In this document: positions 43,441 through 54,859 of the stretch, piece by piece
Position numbering within the stretch: the first letter of the stretch is position 1
Layout: each line of letters starts with the position of its first letter
Assembly: GCA_963575745.1 (NCBI GenBank)
Contig: CAUYUJ010015749.1
Span: 270,001-334,000 of the forward strand
Reading direction: 5' to 3'
DNA from: Prorocentrum cordatum
Taxonomy: Eukaryota; Sar; Dinophyceae; Prorocentrales; Prorocentraceae
DNA: 64,000 bases
Program-made: the position numbers and the translations under genes
Notes under the pieces: generated by a model
Databases searched by the model: none
Told to the model about the DNA's origin: nothing
What the model saw: only the letters and a program-made list of their open reading frames with translations

Positions 43441-44740
43441 GGTATCTCGGGAACTTCTTTGAGGTTCGCCAGGACCCTTAGGGTTTTTAGTGGTATTTGG
43501 ACCACGCTGGGGTTTCGGAGGCTACTTTGGGTTGTGATGCCCATTGCTCGTTGCGTTTAGGCGTGTCTGTGTCTTGTGTGGCGCGTCGTCGGGGCTCTGT
43601 TTGTGCGCTTCTGGAGTTGTCGGCTGTCTCTCTTCCAGCCTTTCTGGGCCCCGCTTGGAGCTACTTTGGGCGATGTTGCAGCCAACTTGAGGCCTCTGAA
43701 GCCCATAGGGAACGAAGAGAGGAGGAATCCAGAATCAGACAGCTGAGTTAGGAGTTGAGCCTCCTGGGGGCCTCTTGCGGGCTGTCTTCGATCATGCGGG
43801 GCCATTCTTGGGCTGTCTTGGGACCTTGCGGGGTTGTCTTGAAGGCGTTGTGGGGCTTGCCACCTGAGGATTCCCAGTATTGCGCTGTCCTGGGGCACTA
43901 TTGAAGCTCTCCAGGGCCTCTACTGGGATGAATTTGTCAGTCTTCGGAGCATTCCCGGCCCTGGAACCATCTCGGGCAACCTGTGAGCCATCTTCAGGCC
44001 CGATAAGCCCATGCCATGGCAAAACAAAATAATTAGATGGACCGATTTGGTTTTGGGGGCCTTTGGGGGCCATCTCGGGGCCTGCCACCCATTGATCCCC
44101 GCTCCCGGGGTTCTGTTGGGCTCTTTGGGAGCTATCCCGGGGTCTTCGACGCCCTCTTGCAGCTTGTCTGGGCACCATTTAGAGCCATCTTGAGCAATCA
44201 CGGAACCATCATGAGGCTTCGGAGCCCCAGATGAAACAGACAGCACAAATGCAAATCGTTAAGCACGCTAGGTTTTGGAATTATGTTGGCCTCTTTGGTG
44301 ACCTCTAGGTTATCTTGGGGCATGCCGCCCATTGATCCCCATTCCTGGCCGCTCTTGTGCTCTCGGAGCTCCTTTGGGGCGATCCTGGGTCGGTCTTAGA
44401 GATCTTGCGGGCCGCGCCGAGGAGCAACACCATCTCTGATCAGACTTGCCCAGGGGGTGGTTGCCCTGGAGTACCCAGGACCTTGCCGGGGTACTTGTCG
44501 CCTGGGGATCTCCAAGGGCCACCACGCGGGCGCGAATCGGTAGTATATTAGGCTCGCTGGGCCATCGAATTTGTGGCCTTCCGAAGGCCTCCGGAGGCTC
44601 CCGAGGACCTCGAGCAGGCACGCGACCTCGGGAGACGTCCTGGGATTGGAGGAAGTGCCAGATCGAGCATGAGGGTCGAGGATTTTGGACGTTTCCCGAA
44701 TTTTTGGTCCTCTGCATCCGTCTCGGAATTCTGGTCGGAA
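43440..44740 (-). repeat. GCCCAAGA-family higher-order repeat, reverse orientation
   Basis: On the + strand it reads TCTTGGGCTGTCTTGGGACC-type words. The T-rich blocks of the family appear as AAAACAAAATAATTAGATGG near 44020 and AATGCAAATCGTTAAGC near 44250. The - strand is homologous to 1-1010 and 2328-3010. Confidence 0.7.
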
Positions 44741-44784
44741 CGCGCTCCAGGACTGATTTTTGGGCCGATCTCAAGAGAGGGAGC

Positions 44785-44935
44785 ATAACAGGAGAGGAGG
44801 AGGAGGAGGAGGAGGAAGATGAGGAGGAGGAGGAGGAGGAGCAGAGGAGGGGGAGGGAAAGGGGGAGGGGAAGGGGGAGGAGGAGGGGGAGGACAAGGAT
44901 CTGGAAGAGCAGGAGGAGGGACGGAGAGAAGGGAT
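44785..44935. repeat. (GGA)n tract
   Basis: GGA/GGGGGA repeats. Confidence 0.95.
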
Positions 44936-45224
44936 TGGAAAAGAGTCGTCGTGGTTTTCTGGATGTGTGGATGATAGAGGGGATGTGGTATCGATGTTTC
45001 AATGTTCAATTTCGACACTCTGGGGGCCCAGGGCGGTCTGGGAGACTTGGAGAGTTCCAGGGGCTCCCCTCCCTCCGATGGGGGCGATACCAAGTCAGTT
45101 AATCTGAATTCGCATCTCCCTTCTGGTATTCAGAAGGCGGGCCTCGTGGCAGCACGGCACCAGAGGAAGAGGAGGAGGGAGAGACGCATCGTGGATCGAG
45201 ATTTTGGCACGTTTAGGCATCTGG

Positions 45225-45504
45225 TGACGAGGAGGAGTAGGAGGCGGAGGAGGAGAAGGAGGATGGAGATGGAGGCGGGGGCGAAGGCAGAGGCAGAGGG
45301 GCGGAGGCAGAGGAGGAGGAGGAGAAGCAGCAGGATGAGGACGATCACGACAACCGTGACGCTGACGCAGCCGACGACGACGCTGACGATACTTCCTGAC
45401 AGTGACGCTGACGACGACGACGACGACGGCGGCGGAATCGACAACGACGACAGCGACGACGGCGGCGACGGCGACGACGGCGGCGGCGACGGCGGCAACG
45501 GCGG

Positions 45505-45539
<35 letters not shown>

Positions 45540-45560
45540 GCGGCGGCGGCGGCAACGGCA

Positions 45561-45596
<36 letters not shown>

Positions 45597-45621
45597 ACGA
45601 CGGCGATAACGATAACGATGA

Positions 45622-45668
<47 letters not shown>

Positions 45669-46108
45669 ACGACGGCGGCGGCGGCGGCGACGTCGTCGAC
45701 GACGCCGACGGCGACGACGGCGGCGATGGCGGCGACGACGGCGACGGCGGCGACGACGATAACGATAACGATAACGATGACGACGACGACGACGACGTCG
45801 GCGACGGCGGCGGCGGCGCCGACGATGGCGTCGTCGACAACGACGACGGCGGCGACGACGGCGGCGGTGGCGGCGGCGACGACGACGACGGCGACGGCGA
45901 CGACGGCGGCGACGACGATAACGATAACGATGACGACGACGGCGGCGGCGGCGGCGGCGACGATGGCGTCGCGACGACGACGGGACGACGGCGGTGGCGG
46001 CGGCGACGCGACGACGTCGTCGACGACGGCGGGGCGGCGGCGGCGACGACGGCGACGGCGACGACAGCGGCGACGACGATAACGATAACGAAGACGACGA
46101 CGACGACG

Positions 46109-46158
<50 letters not shown>

Positions 46159-46217
46159 AACGGCGGTGGCGGCGGCGGCGGCGGCGGCGACGTCGACGAC
46201 GACGACGGCGACGGCGA

Positions 46218-46249
<32 letters not shown>

Positions 46250-46260
46250 AAGTCGTCGAC

Positions 46261-46297
<37 letters not shown>

Positions 46298-46390
46298 ACG
46301 ATAGCGACGGCGACGACGGCGGCGACGACGACGACGACGGCGGCGACGGCGGCGGCGGCAACGGCGACTGCGAGGGCGACGGCGACGGCG
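45225..46390. repeat. (GGA)n then 1-kb (GAC)(GGC) triplet array
   Basis: GGA-rich 45225-45330, then GAC/GGC/GAT mixtures to 46390 with (GATAAC)n islands at 45604, 45760 and 45918. The triplet phase keeps several frames open for >400 codons (poly-Asp/Gly, Thr/Ala, Arg, Ser/Pro). None is a credible gene. Confidence 0.97.
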
Positions 46391-46417
46391 CACGGCTTCG
46401 CGGCCGCGCGGCGGTAG

Positions 46418-46510
46418 GCCCTCGTGGTCGGTGTGGGCTTGTTCCTGGAGCGGCTGCTCGGCGCGGCGCTGCCAGACGCGCGCCTGTCGGCGGGCTTCCA
46501 CTACCCGGCG
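46418..46510 (+). CDS. Candidate exon, unknown protein
   Basis: Directly after the triplet array and a GCGGTAG acceptor, a phase-0 frame reads ALVVGVGLFLERLLGAALPD and then ARLSAGFHYPARQ, with near-complete GC3. It is amphipathic or weakly hydrophobic at the start. The donor is not obvious (a GC at 46508 is possible). No family recognised. Confidence 0.45.
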
Positions 46511-46539
46511 CGCCAGCGCCGCCGACGCCGGCCACGAAG

Positions 46540-46890
46540 AAAGAACAACAGACTTCAGAGGGAGGACCGATGCTCGTCCTTCAGGGCCCTCGTCTCAATT
46601 GCTGGGTTCTCACTGGCATTCTCGTCAGAGCGCACCTTGGGAAAGGTCCACGGAGTAGCGGTATCGGTGCGTTCCGTTCCCCCAAGCTGCATAAATTCCG
46701 CGGGCGACTTGTGTGCAGCGTACCGCGCTCGCGTCTCCCGAGGCGTCTTCGATGCTCGACCCAGGAAAGGTTCGACCCTCAAGTGCTGGAAAAGTAGGCT
46801 CCGTAGCCATCGCGTGAGGGCGGGGCCCGAAGGGAATCCAACGATGATGCGGTGCACGGGCGCCGTTCTCGCGCTCTCGTACAGGCAACA
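46540..46890. other. No gene recognised
   Basis: Mixed sequence between a candidate exon and a TIR element. Confidence 0.4.
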
Positions 46891-46896
46891 TCCCCT

Positions 46897-46979
46897 GGAG
46901 CTCCGTGGCGACTTCTTGGATCGGCGCTGGGGCGGGGTCCGGCGCCGATCCAGGCCATCCGCGCGGACCTCCGAAAGTT
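46897..46979. mobile_element. Small TIR element, family A
   Basis: Right arm GGATC-type core plus GCGCGGACCTCCGAAAGTTG matches the family. The left arm GGAGCTCCGTGGCGACTTCT is more diverged. ~83 bp. Confidence 0.75.
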
Positions 46980-47224
46980 GTTGTTCGTGCCGCCCTTTGT
47001 TCCCCCAGCGAAGTGCGACGGCAACGACATCGACGGCGGCGGCGAGGCTCAGAGGAGGAAAGGGTACCGATGCCGCCGCTCGCCCTTGGAGAGCCCTCGT
47101 CTCGCCACGGCCAGAGTATCCGATGGCCTTCGGCCCACGCCGCCACTGTGCCCGGGTTGTGGGTATGAAGCACATCTCGTGGGAGGCCTCTCGGGGACCT
47201 CTTGGAGGCAGTTTGCAGGCCTCT

Positions 47225-47410
47225 TGGGACCCCTCCTCCTCCTCCTCCTCCTCCTCCTCCTCCCCTCCTCCTTCTCCTCCTCCTTCCTCCCCCCCCTCTC
47301 CTCCTCCTCCTCCTCCTCCTCCTCCTCCCTCCTCCTCCTCCTCCTCCCCCCTCCTCCTCCTCCTTCTCCTCCTCTCCTCTCCTCCTCCTCCTCCTCCTCC
47401 TCCTCCTCTT

Positions 47411-47441
<31 letters not shown>

Positions 47442-47600
47442 CTCCTCCTCCTCCTCCTCCTCCTCCTCCTCCTCCTCCCTCTCCCTCTCCCACCTATGGC
47501 AGTGGTGGCGGAACATGCCGCCAGATGGGCCGGGCGAAGTCGCCTCCTACGCCCATCGCTTTCTGCCGCGGCGAGCCTAGGGGGGAAGTGAGAGCGGGCC
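47225..47600 (+). repeat. (CTC)n with 3' flank GGCAGTGGTGG, copy 1
   Basis: ~250 bp CTC, then TGGCAGTGGTGGCGGAACAT, GCCAGATGGGCCGGGCGAAG and GCGGCGAGCCTAGGGGGG. The same ~100-bp flank follows the next CTC tract. Confidence 0.85.
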
Positions 47601-47756
47601 GAGGCTCCGAGTACGAACGATTACGCCAAAAAACTGTTGGTCTAAGGCTCCCAGTATGCACGGAGGTGTGAGCCCTCTCGGGCAGAGCCCAGCACCGCTC
47701 TTCCTATTTCTGTGCTCGGCCTCAGGTCTAGCACGCCGATGGCCCGAGGGTTATGG

Positions 47757-48160
47757 GCAAATGTTCCACCACCCCTGCCATCTGTAGGACGGGGGAGAAG
47801 GGAGGATGAGGAGGTCCTCCTCCTCCTCCTCCTCCTCCTCCTCTTCCCCTTCCTCCTCCTCCTCCTCCTCCTCCTCCTCCTCCTCCTCTTCCTCCTCCTC
47901 CTCCTCCTCCTCCTCCTCCTCCTCCTCCTCCTCTCCTCCTCCTCCTCCTCCCCCTCCTGCTCCTCCTCTCCCCCTCCTCTCCTCCTCCTCCTCCTCCTCC
48001 TCCTCCTCCTCCTCCTCCTCCTCCTCCTCCTCCTCCTCCTCCCTCTCCTCCCTGTGGCAGTGGTGGTGGAGCATGGACCCGCCAGATGGGCCGGGCGAAG
48101 CCGCCTCCTACACCCATCGCCTCCTGCCGCGGCGAGCCTAGGGGGGGAATAGTGAGAGCG
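47757..48160. mobile_element. Inverted-repeat-flanked (CTC)n unit, copy 2
   Basis: ATGTTCCACCACCCCTGCCA at 47761-47780 is the inverted counterpart of TGGCAGTGGTGGTGGAGCAT at 48055-48074, enclosing ~230 bp of CTC. The ~100-bp flank CCAGATGGGCCGGGCGAAGC then repeats that of 47500-47600. This suggests the microsatellite is carried by a small element. Confidence 0.7.
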
Positions 48161-48415
48161 GGCAGGCCTCCGCAGGTGGCGGCGGGGCTTCTCGGGAGCC
48201 CGCGCGCCCTGTGAGGAGCTCTCGAAGCCTCTCCAAAGCCGGAGGGCTTCTGATCGGCTAAACGTCAGAGTGACCGTTCGCCGGAGTGACCTTTGGTGCG
48301 GGCTCACTGTGGTCCCCAGATGGGGGGGAAGTGTGAGAGCGGGCAGGCCCCCGCAGAGGGCGGCGGGGCCTCTCGGAAGCCCGCGCGCCCTTTGAGGAGC
48401 TCTCTACAGTGCCGT
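48146..48415 (+). repeat. ~95-bp direct repeat AGAGCGGGCAGGC
   Basis: TGAGAGCGGGCAGGCC..CGCAG..GGCGGCGGGGC occurs at 48152 and 48329. An inverted relative (CGCCACCTGCGGGGGCCTGC) is at 49058-49077. Confidence 0.8.
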
Positions 48416-48419
48416 TTTT

Positions 48420-49740
48420 GATACATGCTCCGCGTGCGGATCATGTAGCAAAAATGCAGGGTTTAGTGCTAAAAACAACGATGAGTTCATGCATACATTC
48501 ATTCATACATTAATCATGTATTAGAATCCCATAATATAAACAAATCCCATGTACTAAAAACTGCCCCGTAAGCCTTCCAAGGCCGGAGGGCTTCTGAGAA
48601 ACCCCGCCGCCTTCTGAGAAGAGCTGCCCCCTGCCCCCTCTCACCTTCCCACCCCCCGGGCGCGCCGAAAAGAAAGATGTCGTCGGAGGCCGCGCAAGGG
48701 GGGGCGATCTAATGGGGGGGCAGCGAGGGCTGCCGAGAAAGCGCACTTTCGGGCCCCGCCCAAAAGGGTGCCTCTAGGGCCCGAAAGATGTTCATTTCTC
48801 CCCTCCCCTATTTGATCGCCCCCCCCCCTTAAGCGAGGCCCAATATCGACACAGCTACTCCCCAGACCTCTCCCAGGGTTCGTCCTCAGCAGAATCTCGA
48901 GGCGAGCCCAGCCTCGGCGACGAGGGCCGCCGAGGAGGCCCAACGAGGCGAGCCGACAAGCGAGCACAAGTCCCCGTCCCCTCTCGCTCCCCCCGGCTTC
49001 TCAGAAGCCCCTAGGCCTACTGGAGAGCCCAGCCTGGGGTTTTCCGAGAAGCCCCGCCGCCACCTGCGGGGGCCTGCCCGCTCTCCCCATGCTGCCTCTC
49101 TGGAAAAGCCCCCCGCCGCAGCGCATCACGAGCTGACAACTGGAACCCCCGTGATGGAGTTCCGTGGGGGGGCTCTGGGCGTGTGTTGGCGGATGGAGGA
49201 CCCCTTTCGAACGGGAACGCCACACCGGGGTCCTACAGCCCGCGCCCATGATTATAGCGCCTTCATGCCCTTGCCCTTCCCAAGATTACTTCCTCCCTAT
49301 CAGGTTGAGGGTCTGAAAGTATGCTGTTCCCGGCGCGTCCCGCCCGTAGCCCGAGCGGCACCTGCACCGGCTTCGACCCGCCTGCGCCCGCTGACTTAAA
49401 AGTGCGCTGTTCCTTGATCAGGGCAGGTGCGGCCGCAGCACACCGCCATCCATTGCCGGTCAGAGCGGCGCCCCAGCGCACACCTGCAGCGCAGTGCCCC
49501 CGCAGCACCTCGACTGCAGTCCGATGTCCGATGTCTAATGCCCGATGTCGGGGAAACATACTCGAGTAAGCCGGAGCTCGGGCTTGCCGACGTTCTTTGC
49601 GCGGGATGCTTGCAGCGGGAGCCCACGTCAAGTCTCAAACGGGGCCTCGTCGTCTTCCGGACGGCCCCGTCGGGCCAGCCCGCGTCCCCCATCGCACGAG
49701 TCTCAACGCCTCCCCGACGCTGCTGTTCCTTTCTCGGAGC
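48420..49740. other. No gene recognised
   Basis: Contains a short AT-rich patch (48440-48560, with CATACATTCATTCATACATT) and GC-rich unique sequence. No supported frame. 49197-49250 is related to the inverted repeat at 12137-12226. Confidence 0.45.
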
Positions 49741-49742
49741 AG

Positions 49743-49808
49743 GTGCGGCCGCAGTACAGCACGCTGCACCTGCAGCTCCGGATCAACTCCGGCGACGCCC
49801 GCCGCCCG
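49743..49808 (+). CDS. Candidate exon, unknown protein
   Basis: After CTTTCTCGGAGCAG, a good polypyrimidine-AG acceptor, a phase-0 GC3-rich frame reads VRPQYSTLHLQLRINSGDAR before dissolving into a GCGGGCGGCCCCCC repeat at 49812-49865. A GC donor near 49802-49808 is possible. Family unknown. The sequence CAGGTGCGGCCGCAG also occurs at 49424, perhaps a partial duplicate. Confidence 0.45.
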
Positions 49809-49899
49809 GGCGCCCCGCCGCGGGCGGCCCGCCGCGGGCGGCCCCCCGCGGGCGGCCCCCCGCGTGCGCAGCGGCTCTCTCGCAGGGGGGCGAAGCTCG

Positions 49900-50500
49900 T
49901 TGGCAGAGGCGGAGGAGGAGGGCTCTCTGCCTCAGCTTTATGTCGGAGGAGGGCTCTCTGCCTCAGCTGCTGCGATACGCCCGTTTAGATGTCGGGGGTG
50001 GACAGGCCTCCCACCCTGACACGTCGATTGAGGAGTTGGCCGTTTTCGGTTCGCGAGAGTTCGTCGCGGCCGTCATTTTTGCGGGTCCAGGTCCGTCGGT
50101 TTCGGTCCCAGGCCGTTTTCGCTAAGGGGAGGTTTACTACAGGGAGGTTTGTCCACCGCCGAAGATACTCAGCACCTGCCGTGCTCAAACCGTCCGTGTC
50201 AATATGTTGCGTGTTGGCTCAGCGACGCTGAGTCAGCGTATGTGCCCACGTTTCGGCGAACGTATCGCGTCAGACCTAAGCTTTCAGCGTACGTGTTGAG
50301 CTCCGTATCATTATGCTGCGTGTTGCGTGTTGCGTATCGGGGCAGTTCAGCTCTCTACTTGTATCCGATGTGTTGCACTTCCAGTTCTGCACGTGCCGTC
50401 GGCCAAATTTGTGCTGCACGCCGCTGGTCGGAACCCTTCTTGGTCTAGTCACTAGAGGATAGCAATATCCTTGATGCTAATGTCTGTCCAACGTAAGAGG
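49900..50500. other. No gene recognised
   Basis: Begins with two copies of GGAGGAGGGCTCTCTGCCTC (49912, 49947). The rest is unique-looking. Confidence 0.5.
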
Positions 50501-50509
50501 AGGATGGTA

Positions 50510-51000
50510 ATGAAGGAAAGGAGGAGGAGGAGGAAGAGGAGGAGGGGGAGGAGGAGAAGGAGGGGGAGGAGGAGGATGGAGGACAATAATTGGGAGGGAA
50601 CGGGAATGGGGAACAGGAGGATGAGGACGACGACGACGACGACGTCGAGGACGAGGCGACTAGGGCCCTCCCGGGCGACACGAGGGCCCTCCAGGGCGAG
50701 GCGGCATCCGTACCTTTTCTTCCGAGCGCGCGCAGGTCGAAGAAGAAACGACCTAATTCTAATATACCCCTGGGTTGTTGAGAGCAGGTATGGTGAAGGC
50801 CTGACGGCCGGTGCCGCCGACCCTGAAAGACGTCGTCGACGACCAGGAGGAGGAGGAGGAGGAGGAGGAGGAGGAGGAGGAGAAGGAGGAGGAGGAGGAG
50901 GAGGAGGAGGAGGAAGAGGCGGAGAAAAGGAGGAGGAGAAGTAGGAGGAGGAGGAGGAGGAGGAGAAGGAGGAGGAGAAAAAGGAGGAAAAGGATCCCCC
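50510..51000. repeat. (GGA)n tracts with a (GAC)n island
   Basis: GGA-rich at 50515-50580 and 50845-51000, GACGAC at 50625-50645. Confidence 0.95.
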
Positions 51001-51269
51001 TGAGACCCCTCCCCCCGGGGAGGATAACCGGAGGAGGAGTGGCGTGGGAGAGGGGAGGGGAAGGGGAGGAGGACCCCCAGGGACGGATGCGTATCGGAGT
51101 CCCCTTCCCCCCTCCCTGGGACTCCTCCCCACCTGGGGAGGAGGACCCGAGGAGGTCTGGCGTGCCGGAGAAGGACCGCCGTGGGAGAGGAGCACCCCAG
51201 AGGCGACGCGAATTTGGCCCCCCCGAGATTCGGTCTTATTACGACCTGAGCGATACTCTACAATCGAGA

Positions 51270-51425
51270 TAGGTCACTTTACAACCAGCAGGGGATCGAA
51301 TTCCATGGTTTACCTTTGAGAACGACCACTTTACAACCAGAGAAGCCCACTTTACAACCAGAACGACTACTTTACAACCCAGACGGGGCTCTTTGCAACC
51401 AGAGCGGCCACTTTACAACCAACCT
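51270..51425 (+). repeat. ~22-bp repeat CACTTTACAACCAGA
   Basis: Seven units of (C/T)ACTTTACAACCAGA plus 6-8 variable bases. The same repeat in reverse orientation lies at 53770-53885. Confidence 0.9.
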
Positions 51426-51439
51426 TCGGAAGCGCGCGC

Positions 51440-51835
51440 GCGGTCTGCAGGGGCTGCTGAAGCTTCTGAGCGTCCGAACGCTCTGCAGAGGTATCTGAGC
51501 GCTTGGACGCTTTGCAGAGGCTTCTGAGCGCCTGGCCGCTTTGCCTGAGCGTTCTGCAGGGTCTCCCGAGCGCCTGAGCGTTCTGCAAAGGCTCATCATC
51601 GCCTGTACGGTCTGCAGAGGCTGCTGAGCGCCTGAGCGCGCTGCAGAGGCTTCTGAGCGCCTGAGCGCCTTACAGAGGCATCTGATCGCCTGAACGTTCT
51701 GCAGAAGCGTCTGAGCGCTTGGGCGTTATGCAGAGGTTTCTGATCACCTGGGCGCTTTGCAGAGGCCTCTGAGCGCTTGGGCGCTTCGCAGAAGCTTCCG
51801 AGCGCCTGCGCGCTCTGAAGACTTTGCAAATCGAG
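51440..51835 (+). repeat. ~29-bp repeat CTGAGCGCCTGAGCG
   Basis: About 13 units of GAGCGCCTGAGCGCT.TGCAGAGGCTTCT with point changes. Confidence 0.9.
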
Positions 51836-51839
51836 AACA

Positions 51840-53080
51840 AACACTGCATGCGATGTCCAAACAAGTCAAATTGAAATCCACATGCACTGGTTAGAATTTA
51901 ACAAACGATTTATTGGGCAGTTTCCGCCCTCTTGAGCACGCATGCTTCCGCAATTGCGCAAACATGCGGTTGTGCGATTGCCAGGCGATGGGGCGCGAGG
52001 ACAAGCATGGCTTATAAGGCAACAAACGCAATAAACAACAAAACCACAATTTTACATTCACTCGCGCTGGCTAGAGTTGTACAAGCGACTTCGTGGCCAC
52101 ATGTTTGCCCTCCTGGGTACGCATGCTTCAACACATGCGAAACATGCAGTTTTGCGATTGCCAGACGATGAAGCGCGAGGGCGAACGTTGTTTGCGATAC
52201 CGAAAACAAATTGGCATCCTCACGCAGTGGTTCGAATATAACCATCGATGTGTTGGCCACATGTCCACATGTTTGGGCACGCGTGCTCGCAATTGCGAAA
52301 CACCCATGATTGTCGTGATTGTCAGACGATGAGGCGCGAGGGCAAACATGGTCCATGATGAAGAACAACATTTTGTAGTCCACATGTATTGGTCAGGATG
52401 TTGACATCGATTTCGTTTCCACATGTCCGCCTCCTTGGGTACGCATGCGACCGCGAATGCGAACACAGACGGCCTCGCTATTGCCAAACGATGAGGCGCG
52501 AGGGCTAAGGTTGTCTGCGAAGCGAACACACACGTTGAAACCCACACGTATCGGCTAGAACTTTACCGTCGATTTTTTGGCAGCATGTCCGCCCTCCTGG
52601 GTACGCATGCTTCCGCACGTATGAGCACATGAGGTTGCTTGTTGTTCCCAGAAGATGAGGAGAGATGACAACCGTGGTTTTGAATGCAAAAAAAACAACC
52701 ATTGGAATTTCACATGTATTTGCTAAAACTGTATCAATGATTTTTTGGTCACATTTCGTTTCCCTGGGTGCGAATGCTTCCCCACATGCGAAACCATACG
52801 GTTGCGTCGTTGCCAGACGATGAGGCGCGAAGGCAAGAGATGTTGACGATGCTAAAAATAGGAATCCCGCATGAACTGTATAGAATGTAACCAACGACTT
52901 TTTGGCCACATGTCCGCTCTCCTGGAGGCGCGCGTGTTCATCTGCGTCTGTCGCTGCGAACGTGTATTGTTTTCTATATTCAGAAGAAGCAGGGTTTGCA
53001 GGCAAAGGTTATGAGGCTTCCACAAAAGCGATGCAGATCTATGGCGTGGGTATACAAACTTAAATCGCCCAGGCCTGTCA
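51840..53080 (+). repeat. ~160-bp satellite, 7 units
   Basis: TTGGCCACATGTCCGCCCTC-like boxes recur near 51917, 52090, 52250, 52415, 52575, 52738 and 52895. ATTGCCAGACGATGAGGCGC boxes recur with the same spacing. Units are 20-30% diverged. AT-richer than surroundings. Confidence 0.85.
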
Positions 53081-53099
53081 CCAACCTGTAGCGGGAGGA

Positions 53100-53640
53100 T
53101 GTCCATTGGATTTCAATGTGGTTCCAAGAGTTCTTTTTTGGATACCACAAGGATAACACTAGAACGCCACTCGGGGCACAATATGAGTCAACGAGGACAG
53201 GTTCCTATTGAGTTATAGTTGGGTCCTGGTGGGATCCCAGTAGTAGTCTTGCATGGATTCGAAAGGAAGGATTCCGATTGGATTCCAGTGCGATGTCCTT
53301 CGTATTCGCCAATATGGTCGTGATGGGATTCCAAAAAAAACGGTTCCCATTTTTTCGGGTGAAAACCCGCAAGAATACCCACCGGGTTTCCATATATTGC
53401 TCCCAGTGCGTTTCCCGCAGCATTCCAATCGATTGTAATCCAATGGGGTTCCAAGCGGGTTCCATCAGGAACGGCCCCAACGGGTTTCAGTAGGAAGCAT
53501 CCCTATCGGATTCCAATAGGACGCTCGCAGGCCCCATACCGAGGAACCTTGTTGGATACCAATGGGATTCATTTGATGCCAACAGGATCCTAGTGGGAAG
53601 GGTGCCAATCGGATTACTGTTTGATCCCGTTCGGAATCCG
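53100..53640 (+). repeat. Degenerate GGATTCCAATGGG repeat
   Basis: TTGGATTCCAGTGCGATG, GGTTCCAAGCGGG and GGATTCCAATAGGACG words every ~20 bp. Antisense relative at 5843-6270. Confidence 0.7.
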
Positions 53641-53769
53641 CCACTTCACAGATTCTCGCTTCAGACGTGTCACTTCACAACCAACACGATTTAGAGAGCA
53701 AAATGTATCTCTAACGTGGACCTACGGAGGTTTTGGAAATTGAAGAACATGTGTCGCTTATGTGCGTTT

Positions 53770-53885
53770 ACTCGCCTGGTTGTAGAGTGGCCTTTCTGGT
53801 TGTAAAGTGCCCTTCTGGGAAAACCCATGCTGGTTGTAAAGTGCCCCATCAGGTTGTAAGTGGCCGTTCCGGTTGCAATGTGACC
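53770..53885 (-). repeat. ~22-bp repeat CACTTTACAACCAGA, reverse orientation
   Basis: GGTTGTAAAGTGCCC units, five copies. Together with 51270-51425 they bracket ~2.4 kb of other satellites as inverted repeats. 53885-54850 contains nothing recognised. Confidence 0.85.
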
Positions 53886-54859
53886 CGCACGCCCCCCCCC
53901 CTGGGACCCCCCCTCCCGCCGGGGACGGGACAAAGGGACGTGGCGTCGCTTTGACGTAATGCGGACGTGAATGGAATTCCCTCAAGCTGCGAACCCGCTC
54001 CCCGAACAAGGAAGGTGCTGTCTCTCTCCCTCGACGGGGGGGGGACGAAAGAAGGCTCCCCGTCGACGGGACCGGACAGACACCCCACACACGCCGACAG
54101 GGTCGGCGGATTTCTGGGCCCCCATGATTCCAATATGCCTTAGGCCGCCTTCCTCCTTGAATCATCGAGTGGTTCCCCCTTTTCCTGCCTCTGTGGATGG
54201 CGGGCGCAAACCGAATCTACGTGCATCGCCTTCCTGCTTCATGCTTCAACGCGCTTCTTCCGAAGGAAGGAAGGAAGGAAACAGTGCTGCTGGAGGTCCC
54301 GCGCCCGTGCCTCTGTAGGGCTGCCGGGCTCGCTCAGTGAAACTACAGCCAGATCAGTCTGCGTAGCGCTTGCGGGGCCGCCCAAGCACGCGAGTGCCTT
54401 CAGGTGTCCAATTCAACAGCTTGGTGGAAGAGCGCCCGTCCTACTGGGCTTGCTGTTGATCGTTCCAGCTGCGGTGACCAGCGCGCCGGAAAAAACCTTC
54501 GGCCCTCCGCGTGGCGCGTATAACCCAGTCTACTCACATGTCTTGCTCAATACTTAAATCGGCCAGCTAATAATGCCCTCGCGGCGTCTGAACGATGCGC
54601 CGCAGCATTTCCTTCTCCTCAGTCTGTAGCCTGCGAGCCCGTTCGGCCGTCATAGTCCAGCATCAGCTGTCGTACAGTAATGGAGGATGACGATTAATAA
54701 ATGACCGGGGGTCGTGTTCACGCGGCGGCGCCCGGGATGACGATTAGAAAAAACCGGCCGCGGGCTGGAAAACTATTTTCTTTAATCGTTCTCCGCAAGT
54801 GAGAAACTTGTGCAGAAATGTCAGAAAACTATGTTTTTAATCGTTCCCCCCTCATTTTT

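Noticed and set aside
45002-46501. Open frames of >450 codons on both strands (Asp/Gly, Arg, Ser/Pro)
   Set aside because: They exist only because GAC/GGC triplets never make stops; several frames are open at once and none has normal composition.
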